IMG/VR virus record: IMGVR_UViG_3300044470_000379
Coordinates: 36,725-100,724 of that record
Reading direction: 5' to 3' (one strand)
DNA: 64,000 nucleotides
From: a virus
Under the pieces are notes generated by a model. That model worked only from the letters and a program-made list of their open reading frames with translations, was not told the origin of the DNA and did no database searches. Of the stretch, positions 34,836 to 40,188 are shown in pieces; within the stretch, counting starts at the first letter, position 1; each line of letters starts with the position of its first letter. The position numbers were made by a program, and so were the translations under genes.

Positions 34836-34841
34836 ATGGGC

Positions 34842-35225
34842 ATGAGCAAGAACACGACAAGCGCCTTCCAGCCGGTCAGCCGTATCAGTTATATCGCCTT
34901 GGCGGTGGGATGCGCCCTCTTCTGCGTTCCCGTATGGAAAGGCGTGGGCGGCTCGGCTGCCGCTTGCTGGACCCTAGCGGTAATAGGATGCCTCCTCAAT
35001 CTCGTCGCCGTAGAAGCCAACGGAGGTCGTATGCCGGTTTTCGAGCGAGAGGGTTATGCGGCCGACTGGACCAAAAATTATCAACCAGCTACGGGGTCAA
35101 CTCACGCCCCGCTGCTGTGCGACCGCATCCACATGCTGCATAGCATCTTCAGCGTGGGTGATTTCGCTATTTACATCGGCGGCTTGGCCTGTTTAGCCCG
35201 CGTAGTCCGGATGATTGCCCATTGA
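34842..35225 (+). CDS. DUF5317-like membrane protein
   Basis: 127 aa from the leaderless ATG. Three hydrophobic segments (ISYIALAVGCALFCVPVW, CWTLAVIGCLLNLVAV, FAIYIGGLACLARVV) flank the motif NLVAVEANGGRMPV, which I associate with the DUF5317 family of small integral membrane proteins. Function of that family is unknown to me. The phage copy may alter the envelope. Confidence 0.6.
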   Translation: MSKNTTSAFQPVSRISYIALAVGCALFCVPVWKGVGGSAAACWTLAVIGCLLNLVAVEANGGRMPVFEREGYAADWTKNYQPATGSTHAPLLCDRIHMLHSIFSVGDFAIYIGGLACLARVVRMIAH

Positions 35226-35251
35226 CTTTGATTGGGGGACACTTTGGGTGT

Positions 35252-35299
35252 GGAGTTAAATGAATAATTCCCCAAAGTCCTGCTGGACAAAACCGCCTC
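35252..35299 (+). promoter_or_regulatory. conserved upstream element plus sigma70-like promoter, copy 1
   Basis: GGAGTTAAATGAATAATTCC begins at about 35252 and continues as CCAAAG. It is followed by a -35-like TGGACA, a 17-nt spacer and TAGACT. The same arrangement occurs at 36631 and 37441. The next gene has its own TATGAT box, so this may be one of two stacked promoters. Confidence 0.4.
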
Positions 35300-35346
35300 C
35301 GACTTGTAGACTTGCTTTGTTGGGGAATTGCTTGTATGATCGGGAT

Positions 35347-35460
35347 ATGTGGCACAAGGGCGTCAACAAGACCGATGGCGGGAAGCGCCGGGCTCGGCGT
35401 GCGTGCCACAAGGCCGTGCGGCAAGCCGCAAGGAAAACCGTTCGGAAATCCGCGAAATGA
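35347..35460 (+). CDS. 37-aa highly basic peptide
   Basis: ATG 35347 lies 6 nt after TATGAT, with TTGCTT 17 nt upstream of that box, so a leaderless start is likely. The peptide (MWHKGVNKTDGGKRRARRAC and a Lys/Arg/Ala tail) carries about 14 basic residues and should bind nucleic acid. It sits just before the cold-shock gene. Too short for homology by eye, so existence rests on the promoter and clean frame. Confidence 0.4.
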   Translation: MWHKGVNKTDGGKRRARRACHKAVRQAARKTVRKSAK

Positions 35461-35631
35461 CGCGGAGCCTTGGGAGGGCGACGCGGACGATCTGACAGGG
35501 AATGTCGGACTTTTGATCTCATTAGGGTATTGACTGTACCGGTGAAGTGCGGCACGGTCCAATTCGAGTTTGGTACTCGCTCTTCGCATAGAAGTAGCGA
35601 AATTTAAACAGAAAGCAGCAGAGGTAAAGCA

Positions 35632-35835
35632 GTGAAAGAACAAGGAACAGTGAAGTGGTTTAACGCCAGCAAGGGCTACGGATTCATCCAGCGCCAGAGC
35701 GGCGAGGACGTTTTCGTCCATTTCTCCGCGATCCAGGCGGACGGCTACAAGTCCCTGAACGAGGGACAGGCCGTCGAGTTCGAGGTCGTGACCGGACCCA
35801 AGGGCCTGCAAGCGGCCAACGTGGTCCCGGTCTAA
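35632..35835 (+). CDS. CspA-family cold-shock protein
   Basis: 67 aa from GTG with AGAGG upstream. RNP1 (KGYGFIQR), RNP2 (DVFVHFSAI) and the [14 protein letters not shown] opening are standard, and the length equals the family norm. It binds single-stranded RNA or DNA and unwinds secondary structure. A phage copy close to a structured-RNA locus may help RNA folding or translation under cold. Confidence 0.9.
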   Translation: MKEQGTVKWFNASKGYGFIQRQSGEDVFVHFSAIQADGYKSLNEGQAVEFEVVTGPKGLQAANVVPV

Positions 35836-36102
35836 GGCGCGAAGCGAAGCCGCCCCCGAGACAGGGGATTATACGCTCGACTCCCCCAGCACGGGCGATG
35901 AGCAAACAGGGCAGGGGCGCTGAAGCTAGAAGTCGCATGCGCGATTAATAATCGTGACGATTTGCTTCCCGAAGGGATGACGAAGCCTAGTCCACCCCGG
36001 CCCGCGCGAAAGGGAGTCAAGCATATAATCCCCCAAATAGAGAAACTATCCTTTTAACTCCACAAGTATCTTGTAACTAGCTTGTTTTCAACACAATACA
36101 GC
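35836..36102 (+). other. non-coding stretch after the cold-shock gene
   Basis: About 270 nt without a credible gene. It is GC-rich at the 5' end with several short inverted segments (CCCCC...GGGG) and contains one weak copy of the conserved element (GGAGTCAAGCATATAATCCC near 36013). No tRNA, known RNA or clear terminator was recognised. Confidence 0.4.
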
Positions 36103-36131
36103 TAGCTAAAATCCCTCCTCGGCTGTATACT
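36103..36131 (+). promoter_or_regulatory. TAGC/TATACT leaderless promoter, copy 6
   Basis: TAGCTAAAAT at 36103 is 23 nt upstream of TATACT 36126-36131, then 6 nt to ATG 36138. The upstream block TTGTTTTCAACAC is shared with copy 2 at 19080. Confidence 0.75.
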
Positions 36132-36137
36132 GTGGGC

Positions 36138-36659
36138 ATGAAGACCAACTTATACGCAGCTTTAGTCTTTACGGCGATTGTGACCGCAGTCGGCGGATGC
36201 TCGAAACAAGCCGATCAATCTTTCCCGGCTCTCGATCTCCAGATGCAAACCGAGGAGTTGGCAAGGATCAACTCCAACCTTATTGACACCCCGAACAGAG
36301 TTATTAACAATCGGCTTGCCGTGGTCGGTGACAAGCTGGTCCTCACCTATGACGCCCCGCAGGGAAAACGCGGCGTGCACAACGAAACAGTCGCCTATCT
36401 TGCCGATTTGGATTTCGACACGGCGCGGTCCATCGAGTTTGCAGAACTCAGCATCGCAAGTCTCGAAGTCGAATGCAAGGGAGGGAAGAACTGCGTGAGG
36501 CACAACGCGGACGGGAAACAGGATGCATATGCGCCCACATCGAATTTCACTGTCGGACTCATCTGGGGTGGCGCTGCCCGTGCGATAGCTAGTAATCTTG
36601 AAGCCGTCCTCATTTATCAACAGAAGCTGCGGAGTCAAAGGGGTAATTCCCCAAAATAG
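36138..36659 (+). CDS. putative lipoprotein
   Basis: 173 aa from the leaderless ATG. The N-terminus is a lipoprotein signal peptide with lipobox VGGC (Cys near residue 21), so it should be lipidated and membrane-anchored. The mature part is mixed alpha/beta with a CKGGKNC pair and no known domain. Expression from the same promoter type as other accessory genes hints at an early host-envelope function, such as exclusion, but this is an inference. Confidence 0.65.
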   Translation: MKTNLYAALVFTAIVTAVGGCSKQADQSFPALDLQMQTEELARINSNLIDTPNRVINNRLAVVGDKLVLTYDAPQGKRGVHNETVAYLADLDFDTARSIEFAELSIASLEVECKGGKNCVRHNADGKQDAYAPTSNFTVGLIWGGAARAIASNLEAVLIYQQKLRSQRGNSPK

Positions 36660-36687
36660 TTCTTGACGAGGTTCGTGGTTTGTAGCA
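36631..36687 (+). promoter_or_regulatory. conserved upstream element plus sigma70-like promoter, copy 2
   Basis: GGAGTCAAAGGGGTAATTCC (from 36631) and the following CCAAAATAGTTCTTGACGAG match the copy at 37441 at about 36 of 40 positions. TTGACG is followed 17 nt later by CATTAT. The 5' part doubles as the last codons of the lipoprotein gene. Confidence 0.5.
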
Positions 36688-36744
36688 TTATTGTGTCGGT
36701 GGTGCATCACCAAAAATTTTTATCCTGCTCTGCGCCATCGTAAA

Positions 36745-36768
36745 AAGCCCCAACAAAGTTGGGGTTTT
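36745..36768 (+). terminator. rho-independent terminator
   Basis: CCCCAAC-AAA-GTTGGGG followed by TTTT and preceded by an A-run, so it may act in both directions. Confidence 0.8.
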
Positions 36769-36802
36769 GGTAAAGGCGATAATCGCCGGAGAACAGGAAA
36801 AC

Positions 36803-37048
36803 ATGAACAAATCAAAAATCGCTGCAAAACAATTAGACGCCGCGGGAGACAAATTTGTTGACGATTCCGTGGCGCACGTTAAACTCGCCCTAGCGTCAGG
36901 TGTGCCACTTGGGCGCGAGTGGGGAGACAAATTTGTCAACGATTCCAAGGCGCAACTTCACCGCTTGCGCGCAATGGGAATGACATCGAAACAAGTCCTA
37001 GCCACATTTTACCGCGTGAAAACGGAAATAGAAAAACTAGTCTGCTAA
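36803..37048 (+). CDS. small protein with internal repeat
   Basis: 81 aa with AGGAAAAC before the ATG. Two copies of a helical motif are visible (GDKFVDDSVAHVKLAL and GDKFVNDSKAQLHRLRA). This suggests a duplicated helix-turn unit, probably oligomeric. Otherwise unrecognised. A terminator precedes it and another follows. Confidence 0.55.
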   Translation: MNKSKIAAKQLDAAGDKFVDDSVAHVKLALASGVPLGREWGDKFVNDSKAQLHRLRAMGMTSKQVLATFYRVKTEIEKLVC

Positions 37049-37079
37049 GCTCTGTTTGCGGTAGGCGAGTAACACGAAC

Positions 37080-37114
37080 GGGGGACTGAGTTCCGGTCCC
37101 CCCCGCAGTTTTTT
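37080..37114 (+). terminator. rho-independent terminator
   Basis: GGGGGAC pairs with GTCCCCC around a 9-nt loop and is followed by GCAGTTTTTT. Confidence 0.75.
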
Positions 37115-37131
37115 AGGAGTAGGAGGAAACA

Positions 37132-37476
37132 GTGGAAATTGACCTTCACGGATACTTCCCGGCAGATATCACCGATGGAATTCTCAACAAGATTGTGCAG
37201 CAGGCATGGGAGACGGGCAAGGACCGTTTGACGCTGATTCACGGCCACGGTCGTAATCGAGGAATAATCCCCGGATTCATAAATACGAACACAGGCTACC
37301 TTGGCGTTTGCATCCGTCGAGTTTTGCGTCACAACAAGTCCCTGCGTTCGTGGATCAAGTACACGACGTTAAATTGTTCTGACAAGGGCGTCACTTTAGT
37401 GAAATTGCGACGTAACCCAAATCCCACGCTAGAAGTTTGTGGAGTTAAAGGGATAATTCCCAAAAATAGTTCTTGA
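37132..37476 (+). CDS. Smr-domain protein
   Basis: 114 aa from GTG with GGAGG upstream. It opens with MEIDLHGYFPADI and contains LTLIHGHGRNRG, the DLHG and HGxG motifs of the Smr (MutS2 C-terminal) domain, a nicking nuclease fold that acts on DNA or on RNA in translation-quality control. As a stand-alone domain it lacks MutS2 context. It lies directly upstream of the RNA locus, so an RNA-processing role is worth considering. Confidence 0.7.
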   Translation: MEIDLHGYFPADITDGILNKIVQQAWETGKDRLTLIHGHGRNRGIIPGFINTNTGYLGVCIRRVLRHNKSLRSWIKYTTLNCSDKGVTLVKLRRNPNPTLEVCGVKGIIPKNSS

Positions 37477-37502
37477 CAAGATTCCCGCTTTCGCGGTATT
37501 GA
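37441..37502 (+). promoter_or_regulatory. promoter of the RNA locus with conserved upstream element, copy 3
   Basis: GGAGTTAAAGGGATAATTCC and the following text precede TTGACA (37473-37478), an 18-nt spacer and TATTGA (37497-37502). The predicted start near 37509 coincides with the 5' edge of a structured RNA. The element overlaps the end of the Smr gene. Confidence 0.55.
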
Positions 37503-37511
37503 TAGGGAGTA

Positions 37512-37660
37512 CGGGAAGCTGCCCGTAGTTTAACGTGGTTCGCCCCTGCGCAGGAGTGGATCATACGGCAGAATGCCCCCGCATAGTTCGGGGCGATGCC
37601 GCAGCGCAAGCTGCGATCCGGGCACGGATAGGGTTTTGACTCCCTACCGGGCAGCTTCCG
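37512..37660 (+). ncRNA. structured RNA with 12-bp closing stem and T-arm-like hairpin
   Basis: GGAAGCTGCCCG (37514-37525) pairs perfectly with CGGGCAGCTTCC (37648-37659). Inside, GCCC...GGGC and GGATC...GATCC enclose a three-way junction made of GGCA...TGCC (with CCCCG/CGGGG) and GCAGC-GCAA-GCTGC, which has a GNRA loop. Just before the 3' strand lies TAGGG-loop-CCCTA, placed like a tRNA T-arm. TAGGGAGT at 37503 could alternatively pair with ACTCCCTA at 37639, giving a pseudoknot. The RNA begins where transcription is predicted to start. Family unknown. Confidence 0.6.
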
Positions 37661-37715
37661 TTAATAACCGGGAGTTTTCCGAATACGCAGTATCAAGATA
37701 GAGAGTACCGAAGAC

Positions 37716-37841
37716 ATGAACCGCAGTCTCCAATTCGTCGCCGCCGCAGACACCTTGGGCGGCGTATGCGCGGTCGGAGCCTTTGAAGGCTTCGCGGCAG
37801 GGGCCGATACCGTGTCCTCGGAGGATGGTTGGGAAGGATAA
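37716..37841 (+). CDS. 41-aa small ORF in the RNA locus
   Basis: ATG 37716 to TAA 37841. MNRSLQFVAAADTLGGVCAV, then a Gly/Ala-rich acidic end. CAGTATC lies 21 nt upstream. There is no strong ribosome site, and it is followed 25 nt later by a terminator. It could be a small peptide or a chance frame between two structured RNAs. Confidence 0.35.
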   Translation: MNRSLQFVAAADTLGGVCAVGAFEGFAAGADTVSSEDGWEG

Positions 37842-37865
37842 GCAGAAACCAACCAAGAGATTCCG

Positions 37866-37893
37866 AGGACGATCTGAAAAGGTCGTCCTTTTT
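37866..37893 (+). terminator. rho-independent terminator
   Basis: AGGACGA pairs with TCGTCCT around a 10-nt loop and runs into TTTTT. It separates the first structured RNA and small ORF from the tRNA array, so the array may depend on readthrough or on another promoter. Confidence 0.75.
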
Positions 37894-37907
37894 GTTTTTG
37901 TTCTCTT

Positions 37908-37987
37908 GTCTGCACAGGGCAGGCTGGCATAGGCGACCAGCAAAGGGGGTCATTCCCTCCCCGTTCGATTCGGAACCCTGTGCAGAC
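37908..37987 (+). ncRNA. tRNA-like cloverleaf with extended 12-bp acceptor-like stem
   Basis: GTCTGCACAGGG (37908-37919) pairs perfectly with CCCTGTGCAGAC (37976-37987). Between them are GCTGG...CCAGC, a G-run/C-run hairpin, and CCG-TTCGATT-CGG with a canonical tRNA T-loop. The 80-nt RNA therefore has three arms like a tRNA, but no anticodon loop could be identified and there is no CCA. It lies 18 nt upstream of the first true tRNA. Confidence 0.6.
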
Positions 37988-38005
37988 GGGATCGATATTT
38001 TGTGC

Positions 38006-38081
38006 AGCCTCTTAGCTCAGCGGTCAGAGCATTCGGTCTACACCCGAAGGGCCGTCGGTTCGATTCCGACAGGGGCTACCA
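38006..38081 (+). tRNA. tRNA-Val (UAC)
   Basis: Acceptor AGCCTCT/AGGGGCT, D-stem GCTC/GAGC, anticodon stem TTCGG/CCGAA, T-arm GTCGG-TTCGATT-CCGAC, A73 and encoded CCA. The 7-nt loop TCTACAC puts UAC at 34-36 but has C instead of U at position 33, which is unusual. Confidence 0.8.
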
Positions 38082-38082
38082 A

Positions 38083-38156
38083 GCGGGCGTAGTATAGTGG
38101 TAGTACGGAACGTTGCCAACGTTCAGGCGTGAGTTCAATTCTCATCGTCCGCTCCA
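38083..38156 (+). tRNA. tRNA-Gly (GCC)
   Basis: Acceptor GCGGGCG/CGTCCGC, anticodon stem GAACG/CGTTC with loop TTGCCAA, T-loop TTCAATT, encoded CCA. Begins 1 nt after the previous CCA. Confidence 0.9.
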
Positions 38157-38182
38157 AAGTTTAGGCGATCCAAGGTGGGTTT

Positions 38183-38497
38183 GTGGCGACTGCTAAGTGG
38201 AATAAGAAGCGAAGGGACCGAAAGCGAGCGATAGTTGATACAAATCTTGGAAAAGAGTGTTTCTTTTGTAGTTATTCAAAGAGATCAGTTGCGCATCGAA
38301 AAGATGGTAAAGAACACAAGAGATTTGAATCAATGGGAGAGAAAGAACACCAGATTGAGATGAAAAGTGGGGAGTTTGTGAGATTGTGTTTTCGTTGCCA
38401 CAAAGCAGTCCATTGGTGCATGAAGTATTTGGGTTTGTCGTGGGAACAGATTGTGGGCCTGTATGCTAACGGGAAACTGCGGCCTTTGCAAGGCTGA
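38183..38497 (+). CDS. HNH endonuclease whose 3' end overlaps tRNA-Ala(UGC)
   Basis: 104 aa from GTG 38183. The HNH pattern is CFFCSYSKRSVAHRKDGKEH...LCFRCHKAVHWC, giving a small zinc-containing nuclease. Its last 14 codons plus stop are the 5' half of the tRNA-Ala gene at 38455, so protein and tRNA share DNA. Probably a homing endonuclease inserted in the array and fused onto the tRNA. Confidence 0.7.
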   Translation: MATAKWNKKRRDRKRAIVDTNLGKECFFCSYSKRSVAHRKDGKEHKRFESMGEKEHQIEMKSGEFVRLCFRCHKAVHWCMKYLGLSWEQIVGLYANGKLRPLQG

Positions 38498-38528
38498 ATT
38501 GGGAGTTCGATTCTCCTCAGGTCCACCA
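38455..38528 (+). tRNA. tRNA-Ala (UGC), weak D-arm
   Basis: Acceptor GGGCCTG/CAGGTCC is identical to that of tRNA-Ala(GGC) at 39230 and has the G3-U70 alanine identity pair. Anticodon stem CGGCC/GGCTG with loop TTTGCAA; T-loop TTCGATT; encoded CCA. The D-stem pairs poorly, perhaps because the 5' half is also coding for the HNH gene. Confidence 0.7.
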
Positions 38529-38567
38529 AGTTTGTGTCTGAAGAACGATGTGCGCTTCGGACAATGC

Positions 38568-38642
38568 GGTGCCATGGTCAAGCGGTACTGACACTACCCT
38601 GTCACGGTAGAAGCGCGGGTTCGACTCCCGCTGGCACCGCCA
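38568..38642 (+). tRNA. tRNA-Asp (GUC)
   Basis: Acceptor GGTGCCA/TGGCACC, anticodon stem CTACC/GGTAG with loop CTGTCAC, T-arm GCGGG-TTCGACT-CCCGC, G73 and encoded CCA. Confidence 0.9.
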
Positions 38643-38648
38643 AAATTT

Positions 38649-38723
38649 GCATCCGTGGCGAAACGGGAACGCGGCAGTCTGCAAAACTGTTACGAGTCGG
38701 CTCGACACCGACCGGGTGCTCCA
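38649..38723 (+). tRNA. tRNA-Cys (GCA)
   Basis: Acceptor GCATCCG/CGGGTGC, anticodon stem GCAGT/ACTGT with loop CTGCAAA, T-stem GTCGG/CCGAC, U73 (the Cys discriminator) and encoded CCA. One of only two tRNAs here not reading GNN codons. Confidence 0.85.
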
Positions 38724-38726
38724 GAG

Positions 38727-39053
38727 TTTGTGTCAGGCTAGACAATCGCCGCCAGCAATGGGGGAGGAAAGTCCGGGCTCCACAGAGCAGCATGCCAGCT
38801 AACGGCTGGGCGTTTGGTTGAAAGGCCGGATGACGAATAGGGCAACAGAGACGAGTCGCACGGTATTATGCTTGCCAAGCAGAAACCGTGCGGGTGAAAC
38901 GGGCAACCTCCATGCGGAGCAATCCCAAATAGGCCGTGAGCCCCTGCTCGGGGCGTTACCAAGCGGCGGGTTGGGAGCTTGAGGCGTGCAGCGATGTACG
39001 TCATAGATGAATGATTGTCCCAGACAGAACCCGGCTTATCGGTCTGACACAAA
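38727..39053 (+). ncRNA. rnpB: RNase P RNA, bacterial type A, phage-encoded
   Basis: About 325 nt carrying the universal RNase P elements in order: P1 GTGTCAG (38730) with CTGACAC (39044-39050); P2 GACAAT with ATTGTC; CR-I GAGGAAAGTCCGGGC at 38763; AACAGAGACGAG near 38844; a P12-like stem GCACGGT/ACCGTGC; GGTGAAACGGGCAACCTC then GAGCAATCCCAAATAGG (38892-38932); AGATGAATGATTGTC and ACAGAACCCGGCTTATC (39005-39040). CR-I and the last block form the P4 catalytic core. It is slightly shorter than the E. coli RNA (377 nt). It lies inside the tRNA array between tRNA-Cys and tRNA-Gly with the same flanking spacer as the tRNAs. The ribozyme matures tRNA 5' ends. No gene for its protein subunit was seen in this window. 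Confidence 0.95.
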
Positions 39054-39060
39054 GTTTTGC

Positions 39061-39134
39061 GCGGGGTTGGCATATGGGTTGTGTACCACTCTTCCAAGGT
39101 GGAGAAACGGGTTCGAGTCCCGTACCCCGCTCCA
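39061..39134 (+). tRNA. tRNA-Gly (UCC)
   Basis: Acceptor GCGGGGT/ACCCCGC, anticodon stem CCACT/GGTGG with loop CTTCCAA, T-arm ACGGG-TTCGAGT-CCCGT, U73, encoded CCA. Confidence 0.9.
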
Positions 39135-39146
39135 GTTTTTGAGTTC

Positions 39147-39223
39147 GGCCCGGTAGAGTAACTGGCTAACTCGTCACCCTCTCAAGGTGAAGATTACGGG
39201 TTCAAGCCCCGTCCGGGCTACCA
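39147..39223 (+). tRNA. tRNA-Glu (CUC)
   Basis: Acceptor GGCCCGG/CCGGGCT with a G1-U72 pair, anticodon stem TCACC/GGTGA with loop CTCTCAA, T-loop TTCAAGC, A73, encoded CCA. Confidence 0.85.
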
Positions 39224-39229
39224 AGTTTT

Positions 39230-39305
39230 GGGCCTGTGGCGCAGTTGGGAGCGCGCCTCGATGGCATCGAGGAGGTCGTGGGTTCGAATCCCATCAGGTC
39301 CACCA
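39230..39305 (+). tRNA. tRNA-Ala (GGC)
   Basis: Acceptor GGGCCTG/CAGGTCC with G3-U70, D-stem GCGC/GCGC, anticodon stem CCTCG/CGAGG with loop ATGGCAT, T-arm GTGGG-TTCGAAT-CCCAT, A73, encoded CCA. Confidence 0.9.
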
Positions 39306-39313
39306 AGATTTGA

Positions 39314-39387
39314 GCGGGCGTCGTACAATGGCAGTATAGTAGCTTCCCAAGCTACGGACGTGGGTTCGATTCCCATCGCCCGCTCCA
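39314..39387 (+). tRNA. tRNA-Gly (CCC)
   Basis: Acceptor GCGGGCG/CGCCCGC, anticodon stem GTAGC/GCTAC with loop TTCCCAA, T-arm GTGGG-TTCGATT-CCCAT, U73, encoded CCA. Third Gly isoacceptor of the array. Confidence 0.9.
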
Positions 39388-39404
39388 AGGGTTTTGAGGA
39401 GACG

Positions 39405-39599
39405 ATGAAGAAGACGAAGGTAGAGACGGCAACGATGGCGGTGCCGAAGCACAAGCTCCGGGAGATTTACAAGCACCTCGTCGTGTACAAGGCGCAGCTT
39501 GAAGCGAGGCACAGGGCGGAGCCGCTGAAGCCGCCCCCGCTGTTTTTGCTGAACACGGCGACCGACCAGCTTTTCGGCCTGCTGAATTCGCGCCCCTAG
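39405..39599 (+). CDS. small basic protein within the tRNA array
   Basis: 64 aa, with GAGGAG 3 nt before the ATG. Lys/Arg-rich and helical (KHKLREIYKHLVVYKAQLEARH), then a Pro-rich segment. Its last 10 nt overlap the next tRNA, which ties its expression to the array transcript. It may bind RNA; no family is recognised. Confidence 0.5.
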   Translation: MKKTKVETATMAVPKHKLREIYKHLVVYKAQLEARHRAEPLKPPPLFLLNTATDQLFGLLNSRP

Positions 39600-39665
39600 C
39601 TCAGCGGTCAGAGCGCTCGCTTCACACGCGAGAGGCCGCTGGTTCAATTCCAGCGGGGCGCACCA
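39590..39665 (+). tRNA. tRNA-Val (CAC)
   Basis: Acceptor GCGCCCC/GGGGCGC, D-stem GCTC/GAGC, anticodon stem CTCGC/GCGAG with loop TTCACAC, T-loop TTCAATT, A73, encoded CCA. Its 5' end lies inside the preceding coding frame. Confidence 0.9.
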
Positions 39666-39670
39666 AGTTT

Positions 39671-39738
39671 GAGCGGAAGGCGAACTGGGCTTGAAAGAGA
39701 ACATGGACCGTAGCCGGAAACGGTGAGTCCGCTCAATT
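39671..39738 (+). ncRNA. tRNA-like RNA with 7-bp stem, no T-arm
   Basis: GAGCGGA (39671-39677) pairs perfectly with TCCGCTC (39728-39734), followed by A and ATT rather than CCA. Inside is ACCG...CGGT and little else; no GTTCGA T-loop and no recognisable anticodon arm. It is flanked by the array spacer on both sides (AAGTTT and TTAGTTTGG). It could be a decayed tRNA or a stable small RNA like the non-tRNA species in the T4 tRNA cluster. Confidence 0.5.
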
Positions 39739-39753
39739 AGTTTGGCGGTGGGC

Positions 39754-39948
39754 ATGAAATGCCAGTGGTTCGATCCTAAGACGGACGGATGCGACGCTCC
39801 GGCGAGCCACGCCGTCATGGTCTATTATCAGTATCCGCTGAGGAGCGAGGAGCTAAGCCGGATGCTGCTGCACTACTGCTACGCGCACTGGATCGAGTTC
39901 CAGGATGATCCGAGCACCCAGGGTCGGATCGTGAAGTACGAATTGTAG
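39754..39948 (+). CDS. small Cys/His-containing protein within the tRNA array
   Basis: 64 aa from ATG 39754 (GGTGGG upstream); a GTG at 39751 is possible. It reads MKCQWFDPKTDGCDAPASHAV ... LLHYCYAHW, suggesting a Cys2-His-Cys metal site. It lies between a tRNA-like RNA and tRNA-Ala(CGC). Unknown function. Confidence 0.5.
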   Translation: MKCQWFDPKTDGCDAPASHAVMVYYQYPLRSEELSRMLLHYCYAHWIEFQDDPSTQGRIVKYEL

Positions 39949-39954
39949 GGTTTC

Positions 39955-40028
39955 GGGGCCATAGTTCAGCGGGAGAACACATCGTTCGCAGCGATGAAAC
40001 CGGGGTTCGAATCCCCGTGGCTCCACCA
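39955..40028 (+). tRNA. tRNA-Ala (CGC)
   Basis: Acceptor GGGGCCA/TGGCTCC with G3-U70, anticodon stem CATCG/CGATG with loop TTCGCAG, T-arm CGGGG-TTCGAAT-CCCCG, A73, encoded CCA. Third Ala isoacceptor. Confidence 0.9.
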
Positions 40029-40035
40029 GGTTTGA

Positions 40036-40112
40036 GGGCGGGTTGCGTCCGCATAGAGGGGAAACGCCCCGCTAAAGGGATGCGTAAAATCCTTAAGGTG
40101 TCCTGTCCACCA
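40036..40112 (+). ncRNA. 77-nt tRNA-like RNA ending in ACCA, with G3-U70, no canonical arms
   Basis: GGGCGGG (40036-40042) pairs with CCTGTCC (40102-40108) with two G-U pairs, one at position 3-70, then A73 and CCA exactly as in a tRNA. The interior is one long hairpin (GCGTCC/GGATGC enclosing GGGG-AAACG-CCCC) plus a short CCTTAAGG segment. There is no T-loop and no anticodon loop. G3-U70 is the dominant AlaRS recognition pair, so aminoacylation with Ala is conceivable. Array spacers flank it. Confidence 0.6.
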
Positions 40113-40119
40113 GGTTTAT

Positions 40120-40184
40120 CCGTCTCGGCCATCGTGGCTTTCGCGAAGCTACCTTAGGTGCCGCAAGGCAAACGGGGCGGTCCA
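40120..40184 (+). ncRNA. 65-nt tRNA-like RNA ending in UCCA
   Basis: CCGTCTC (40120-40126) pairs with GGGGCGG (40174-40180), then T and CCA. Inside are four tiny hairpins: GCCA-TCG-TGGC, CTT-TCGCG-AAG, ACCT/AGGT and GCC-GCAA-GGC. None has a 7-nt anticodon loop or T-loop. It lies between two other tRNA-like RNAs and is separated from them by the array spacer. Confidence 0.5.
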
Positions 40185-40188
40185 GTTT

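Noticed and set aside
35836-36102. tRNA-like text (GCTCGACTCCCCC) after the cold-shock gene
   Set aside because: No acceptor, D or anticodon stem could be built around it.
37512-37987. tmRNA
   Set aside because: The long paired ends and T-arm-like hairpins recall tmRNA, but there is no CCA, no G3-U70 at the ends and no credible tag reading frame followed by a stop between the halves.
38006-38081. Reading the first tRNA as an amber suppressor (CUA in the loop)
   Set aside because: The letters CTA occur in the loop, but that register breaks two base pairs of an otherwise perfect anticodon stem. The intact stem gives UAC.
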